Assembly (NCBI GenBank): GCA_945787485.1
Contig: CALZHV010000111.1
Coordinates: 1 to 7,150, forward strand
Source: an uncultured Lachnospiraceae bacterium
GTDB lineage: Bacteria > Bacillota > Clostridia > Lachnospirales > Lachnospiraceae
DNA: 7,150 nucleotides
Direction: 5' to 3'
This document shows positions 4,015-7,150 of the stretch, in pieces (within the stretch, counting starts at the first letter, position 1; every line of letters starts with the position of its first letter). A program made the position numbers and the translations under genes. A model generated the notes under the pieces. It did not search any database and had not been told where the DNA came from. It saw nothing but the letters and a program-made list of their open reading frames with translations.

Positions 4015-5355
4015 ATGGCTTTTGATAGTTTAACGGACAAATTGCAAAATGTTTTTAAGAAACTAAAGAGCAAAGGTATGCTTACGGAAGCAGACGTCAA
4101 GGAAGCCATGAAGGAAGTAAAACGTGCATTACTCGAGGCAGACGTAAACTTCAAGGTTGTAAAACAGTTTGTTAATTCTGTGAGTGAAAGAGCTGTCGGG
4201 GAAGAGGTTCTTAAAGGACTTAATCCGGGACAGATGGTTATAAAAATAGTTAAAGAAGAAATGGATAAATTGATGGGCTCTGAAACAACTGAGCTTACAT
4301 TTCTTCCCTCAAATGAGATAACAGTCATTATGATGTGTGGTCTTCAGGGTGCAGGTAAGACAACTACTGTAGCAAAGCTTGCAGGAAAGTTTAAGAACAA
4401 AGGTAAGAAGCCTTTACTTGTTGCCTGCGATATATACAGACCTGCCGCAATTAAACAGCTTGAGATAAATGGTGAGAAAGTCGGCGTTCCTGTTTTCACA
4501 ATGGGTGAGGGACACAAGCCGGTCAATATAGCAAAAGCAGCTATAGAGCATGCAGCCAAAAATGATATAAATCTTGTATTTCTTGATACAGCAGGACGTC
4601 TTCATGTTGATGAAGCAATGATGGATGAGCTTGCAGAAATTAAGCAGAATATATCTGTAACGCATACTATTCTTACTGTCGATGCAATGACAGGTCAGGA
4701 TGCGGTAAATGTTGCAGCTTCATTCAACGATAAAATCGGAATAGACGGAGTTATACTTACAAAGCTTGATGGCGACACAAGAGGTGGTGCAGCTCTTTCT
4801 ATTAAGGCTGTTACAGGTAAACCTATTCTTTACGTAGGTATGGGTGAAAAATTAAGCGACTTGGAGCAGTTTTATCCTGAGCGTATGGCAAGCCGAATTC
4901 TTGGGATGGGTGATGTTGAAACCCTTATCGAAAAGGCTCAGATGGCCATCGATGATGAAAAAGCAAAGGAAATGGAGCAAAAGTTCAAAAAAGCCAGCTT
5001 TGATTTCAACGATTTTCTTGAACAGATGGATCAGCTTGAAAAAATGGGTGGTATGAGCGATTTGCTTAGCATGATTCCGGGACTTGGAGCTAACAAACAG
5101 TTGAAAAATGTTGAAATAGATGATAGTGCGATGAATAAGCCTAAGGCAATCATCTTATCTATGACATCACAGGAAAGAAGCAATCCGGACTTGATAAATC
5201 CAAGTAGAAAAAGAAGAATTGCTGCCGGTGCCGGTGTTGATATCAGCGAGGTAAACCGATTTATGAAGCAATTTGAACAATCAAGGAAGATGATGAAGCA
5301 GATGTCCGGAATGATGGGAGGAAAGCGCAAAGGCGGTTTCAGACTTCCGTTTTAA
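4015..5355 (+). CDS. ffh: Signal recognition particle GTPase Ffh (SRP54)
   Basis: A full-length 446-residue Ffh, the protein core of the SRP. It binds signal sequences of nascent membrane and secreted proteins, pairs with the small SRP RNA, and docks with FtsY at the membrane. The N domain helices cover about 1-90. The G domain follows with P-loop GLQGAGKTT (109-117), DTAGRL (191-196) and TKLDGDTRGG (249-258). The M domain starts around residue 300, with RNA-binding SRKRRIAAGAGVDISEVNRF and a methionine-rich tail (MMKQMSGMMGG) that forms the signal-sequence groove. The ATG has GGGG 5 nt upstream, a weaker site than that of rpsP. It is the second gene of the operon; FtsY is not in this window, whereas in many Firmicutes it lies nearby. 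Confidence 0.98.
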   Translation: MAFDSLTDKLQNVFKKLKSKGMLTEADVKEAMKEVKRALLEADVNFKVVKQFVNSVSERAVGEEVLKGLNPGQMVIKIVKEEMDKLMGSETTELTFLPSNEITVIMMCGLQGAGKTTTVAKLAGKFKNKGKKPLLVACDIYRPAAIKQLEINGEKVGVPVFTMGEGHKPVNIAKAAIEHAAKNDINLVFLDTAGRLHVDEAMMDELAEIKQNISVTHTILTVDAMTGQDAVNVAASFNDKIGIDGVILTKLDGDTRGGAALSIKAVTGKPILYVGMGEKLSDLEQFYPERMASRILGMGDVETLIEKAQMAIDDEKAKEMEQKFKKASFDFNDFLEQMDQLEKMGGMSDLLSMIPGLGANKQLKNVEIDDSAMNKPKAIILSMTSQERSNPDLINPSRKRRIAAGAGVDISEVNRFMKQFEQSRKMMKQMSGMMGGKRKGGFRLPF

Positions 5356-5361
5356 TTAATG

Positions 5362-5380
5362 ATAATAGAATTACTATTAT
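5362..5380 (+). other. Small AT-rich stem-loop between ffh and rpsP
   Basis: ATAATAG (5362-5368) pairs perfectly with CTATTAT (5374-5380) around AATTA. It has only one G-C pair in seven, so it is weak, and no T-run directly follows. It may be a minor processing or stability element in the 55-bp ffh-rpsP gap; it does not look like a terminator. Confidence 0.3.
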
Positions 5381-5410
5381 AGATAAAATTTTTAAGGAGG
5401 TGAATATGAC

Positions 5411-5656
5411 ATGGCAGTAAAAATGAGATTGAGAAGAATGGGATATAAGAAGCATCCTTTTTATAGAGTTATTGTTGCTGATTCTAGATCACCAAGAGAT
5501 GGTAGATTTATCGAAGAGATAGGAACTTACGACCCAAATCAGGAGCCAAATGCAGTACAGATAGATGCAGAAGCAGCTAAGAAGTGGCTTGCAAATGGTG
5601 CTCAGCCTACAGATACAGTTGCAAAGCTTCTTAAGCAGGCAGGCATTGAGAAATAG
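5411..5656 (+). CDS. rpsP: 30S ribosomal protein S16
   Basis: An 81-residue protein, the normal length for bacterial S16, a primary-to-intermediate binding protein needed for assembly of the 5' domain of 16S rRNA. Family hallmarks are the N-terminal MAVKMRLRRMGYKKHPFYRVIVADSR split as VKMRLRRMG, KKHPFYRVIVADSRSPRDG and GTYDPNQEP. A textbook Shine-Dalgarno AAGGAGGTGA (5394-5403) lies 7 nt before the start. A closer ATG at 5406 reads only four sense codons before a stop. The gene sits 55 bp after ffh and 18 bp before khpA. Confidence 0.98.
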   Translation: MAVKMRLRRMGYKKHPFYRVIVADSRSPRDGRFIEEIGTYDPNQEPNAVQIDAEAAKKWLANGAQPTDTVAKLLKQAGIEK

Positions 5657-5674
5657 TCAAGGGAGGTTTTGGTA

Positions 5675-5902
5675 ATGAAGGAATTAGTTGAAATTATTGC
5701 AAAATCCCTCGTTGATTGCCCTGATGAAGTTGTTGTAAATGAAACTGTTGAGGGAGATACAATTACAATTGAACTTAAGGTTGCACAAGATGATATGGGT
5801 AAGGTTATCGGAAGACAAGGCCGTATAGCTAAATCCATTCGTACTGTTGTCAAGGCAGCAGCATCAAAGGGTGACAAAAAGGTTATTGTAGATATTAAAT
5901 AA
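5675..5902 (+). CDS. khpA: KH-domain RNA-binding protein KhpA (YlqC family)
   Basis: A 75-residue single KH-domain protein. The GKVIGRQGRIAKSIR stretch contains the GxxG loop (GRQG) that grips RNA. KhpA pairs with KhpB/EloR in Gram-positive bacteria as a global RNA chaperone and affects cell elongation and division; khpB is not in the window. ATG 5675 is chosen because AAGGGAGG (5659-5666) is 8 nt upstream; a TTG at 5669 would be too close. The rpsP-khpA-rimM order is typical of Firmicutes. The Bacillus ylqD gene that often follows is absent here. Confidence 0.93.
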   Translation: MKELVEIIAKSLVDCPDEVVVNETVEGDTITIELKVAQDDMGKVIGRQGRIAKSIRTVVKAAASKGDKKVIVDIK

Positions 5903-5914
5903 TTCTACGTATTT

Positions 5915-5952
5915 ACATGGGGTAGCATATTGCATACCCCATGTTTGTTTTT
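5915..5952 (+). terminator. Intrinsic terminator between khpA and rimM
   Basis: A perfect 10-bp stem ACATGGGGTA/TACCCCATGT (5915-5924 with 5935-5944) with a 10-nt loop, followed by a T-rich tail TTGTTTTT (5945-5952). The tail is broken by a G, so some read-through is likely. No convincing promoter was found between it and rimM, which suggests an in-operon attenuator lowering rimM-trmD expression relative to the ribosomal and SRP genes. Confidence 0.78.
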
Positions 5953-5980
5953 AAACAGTCGCAATATATGAGGAAATAAT

Positions 5981-6496
5981 ATGGAAGATTTATTTAGAAT
6001 TGGTGTTATAACATCTACACACGGCTTGAAAGGTGAAGTGAAGGTTTTTCCTACAACCGATGATGTAAACAGATTTAAAAAATTGAAAAAGTGTTATATT
6101 TATGTTGAAAAAACAAATGAATATATAGAAGTGGAAAAGAATACATGTAAGTTCTTTAAAAATATGGTAATTCTATCTTTTAAGGAATTTAAGGATATAA
6201 ATGAAGTTGAAAAATACAGGCAATGTGAGTTGTATGTCACAAGAGAAGATGCCATACCGTTAGAAGAAGACGAATATTATTTCAAGGATGTAATTGGAAT
6301 GGATATTGTTTTAGAGGATGAAACTAAAATCGGTATTCTCGATGATATTTTACAAACCGGTGCTAATGATGTGTTTGTAGTTAAAATGGATAATAAAAAA
6401 GAATTATTGATACCGGTAATAAAGGATTGCGTTTTAAAAATAGATTATGATGCAGAACAAATAACGGTAAGGCTTATGAAAGGAATGCTTGATTAG
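5981..6496 (+). CDS. rimM: 16S rRNA processing / 30S maturation factor RimM
   Basis: A 171-residue protein of normal RimM length. RimM binds ribosomal protein S19 and the 30S head to help late assembly. The N-terminal RimM domain (about 1-85) carries RIGVITSTHGLKGEVKVFPTT, cut here as GVITSTHGLKGEVKV. The C-terminal PRC-barrel (about 95-168) carries EYYFKDVIGMDI and LQTGANDVFVV. AGG at 5971-5973 lies 7 nt before the ATG. The stop codon TAG directly abuts the trmD ATG. It has slightly more AT-rich, lysine-rich coding than ffh but no sign of transfer. Confidence 0.96.
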   Translation: MEDLFRIGVITSTHGLKGEVKVFPTTDDVNRFKKLKKCYIYVEKTNEYIEVEKNTCKFFKNMVILSFKEFKDINEVEKYRQCELYVTREDAIPLEEDEYYFKDVIGMDIVLEDETKIGILDDILQTGANDVFVVKMDNKKELLIPVIKDCVLKIDYDAEQITVRLMKGMLD

Positions 6497-7150
6497 ATGA
6501 ATTTTCATATAATGACTCTTTTTCCGGATATGATTAATAACGGTTTGGGAGAAAGTATAACAGGAAGAGCTATAAAGAATAATTATATATCTGTCAATAC
6601 AGTAAACATAAGAGATTTTGCAGGAAATAAATACGGACATGTTGACGATTATACTTATGGCGGAGGCGCAGGGATGCTTATGCAGCCGGAGCCTGTGTAT
6701 AAAGCATATTGCTCTATAAAAGAAAAGATAGAAAAAGAAAAGAGCGATGCTACAGGGAAACTTAGGGTGGCTTATATGACACCACAGGGAACTCCGTTTA
6801 CTCAGGCTATGGCAGAGGATTTTGCAAAGGAAGACGATCTTGTTTTGTTGTGTGGTCATTATGAAGGAATAGACGAAAGAGTTTTGGAAATGATTGTAAC
6901 TGACAATGTATCGATAGGAGATTTTGTGTTGACCGGAGGGGAATTGCCGGCGATGATGATTGTGGATGCTGTTTCAAGACTTATTCCGGGAGTTTTAGGC
7001 TGTGATGAGAGTGCAGTGTATGAATCGTTTTATGACGGGCTTTTGGAATATCCGCAGTACACGAGACCGGATGAGTTTATGGGGATGAAGGTTCCGGATG
7101 TGCTTAAATCCGGTCATCATAAAAACATAGAAAAGTGGAGACATGAACAG
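6497..7150 (+). CDS. trmD: tRNA (guanine37-N1)-methyltransferase TrmD, 3' end outside window
   Basis: An open frame of 218 codons runs to the window end. TrmD methylates G37 in tRNAs reading CUN, CCN and CGG, using S-adenosylmethionine bound in a trefoil knot, and prevents +1 frameshifting. Visible are the start MNFHIMTLFPDM, YGGGAGMLMQPEP, the knot motifs CGHYEGIDERV (119-129) and IGDFVLTGGELP (140-151), SRLIPGVLG, and EYPQYTRPDEF. About 20-30 C-terminal residues are missing compared with the usual 240-250. The ATG follows the rimM stop without a gap and AAAGGA lies 12 nt upstream, so translational coupling to rimM is likely. The position equal to catalytic Asp169 of E. coli is Glu177 here by my alignment (SAVYESF). 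rplS would be expected next. Confidence 0.96.
   Translation, partial: MNFHIMTLFPDMINNGLGESITGRAIKNNYISVNTVNIRDFAGNKYGHVDDYTYGGGAGMLMQPEPVYKAYCSIKEKIEKEKSDATGKLRVAYMTPQGTPFTQAMAEDFAKEDDLVLLCGHYEGIDERVLEMIVTDNVSIGDFVLTGGELPAMMIVDAVSRLIPGVLGCDESAVYESFYDGLLEYPQYTRPDEFMGMKVPDVLKSGHHKNIEKWRHEQ

Noticed and set aside
5031..5330. A 99-residue minus-strand frame opposite the Ffh M domain.
   Set aside because: It mirrors strongly conserved ffh codons and has no own signals.
5406..5420. A four-codon mini-ORF (ATG ACA TGG CAG TAA) overlapping the rpsP start.
   Set aside because: Its ATG is only 2 nt after the end of the Shine-Dalgarno, whereas the rpsP ATG has ideal spacing; probably chance.
6434..6859. 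A 141-residue minus-strand frame over rimM/trmD.
   Set aside because: It lies opposite clear trmD coding sequence and has no family resemblance or ribosome binding site; a shadow frame.

Overview
The window looks like the chromosome of an AT-rich, spore-lineage Clostridia member, most likely a Lachnospiraceae-type gut anaerobe. This rests on recognised gene families and gene order, not on a search. The main clues are a SleC-type spore cortex-lytic enzyme, a Firmicutes-order ylxM-ffh-rpsP-khpA-rimM-trmD cluster, strong AAGGAGG-type ribosome binding sites, and a very short holin-like toxin of a kind common in Clostridia.

Layout. (1) 1-389 is the C-terminal third of mtaB, a tRNA-modifying methylthiotransferase. 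(2) 390-701 holds a long T-less hairpin, then a compact tRNA-Glu(CTC) unit with its own extended -10 promoter and intrinsic terminator. (3) 702-1749 is a single-gene unit: near-consensus promoter, a zinc-ribbon plus single-TM protein of unknown function, and a terminator. (4) 1788-3075 (minus) is sleC, preceded by a possible sporulation-type promoter. (5) 3114-3423 is a dense module of about 310 bp that reads as a type I toxin-antitoxin locus. On the minus strand it has an extended -10 promoter, a leader whose Shine-Dalgarno can be masked by a hairpin, a 25-codon hydrophobic toxin ORF that appears to start with ATA, and a terminator. On the plus strand an antisense RNA promoter sits partly inside the toxin mRNA terminator and drives an RNA of about 88 nt that ends at a two-way terminator overlapping the toxin stop codon. 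(6) 3436-3607 carries a 29-bp palindrome, the housekeeping operon promoter and a perfect inverted repeat at its start point. (7) 3639-7150 is the SRP/ribosome operon: ylxM, ffh, rpsP, khpA, an intrinsic terminator, rimM, and trmD, which runs off the window.

Working together: the operon couples protein targeting (Ffh with its helper YlxM) to small-subunit assembly (S16, RimM), RNA chaperoning (KhpA) and tRNA m1G37 methylation (TrmD). The mtaB end and the tRNA-Glu gene add to the translation theme. The least ordinary part is the toxin/antisense-RNA module at 3114-3423, with its missing ATG start and overlapping control signals.
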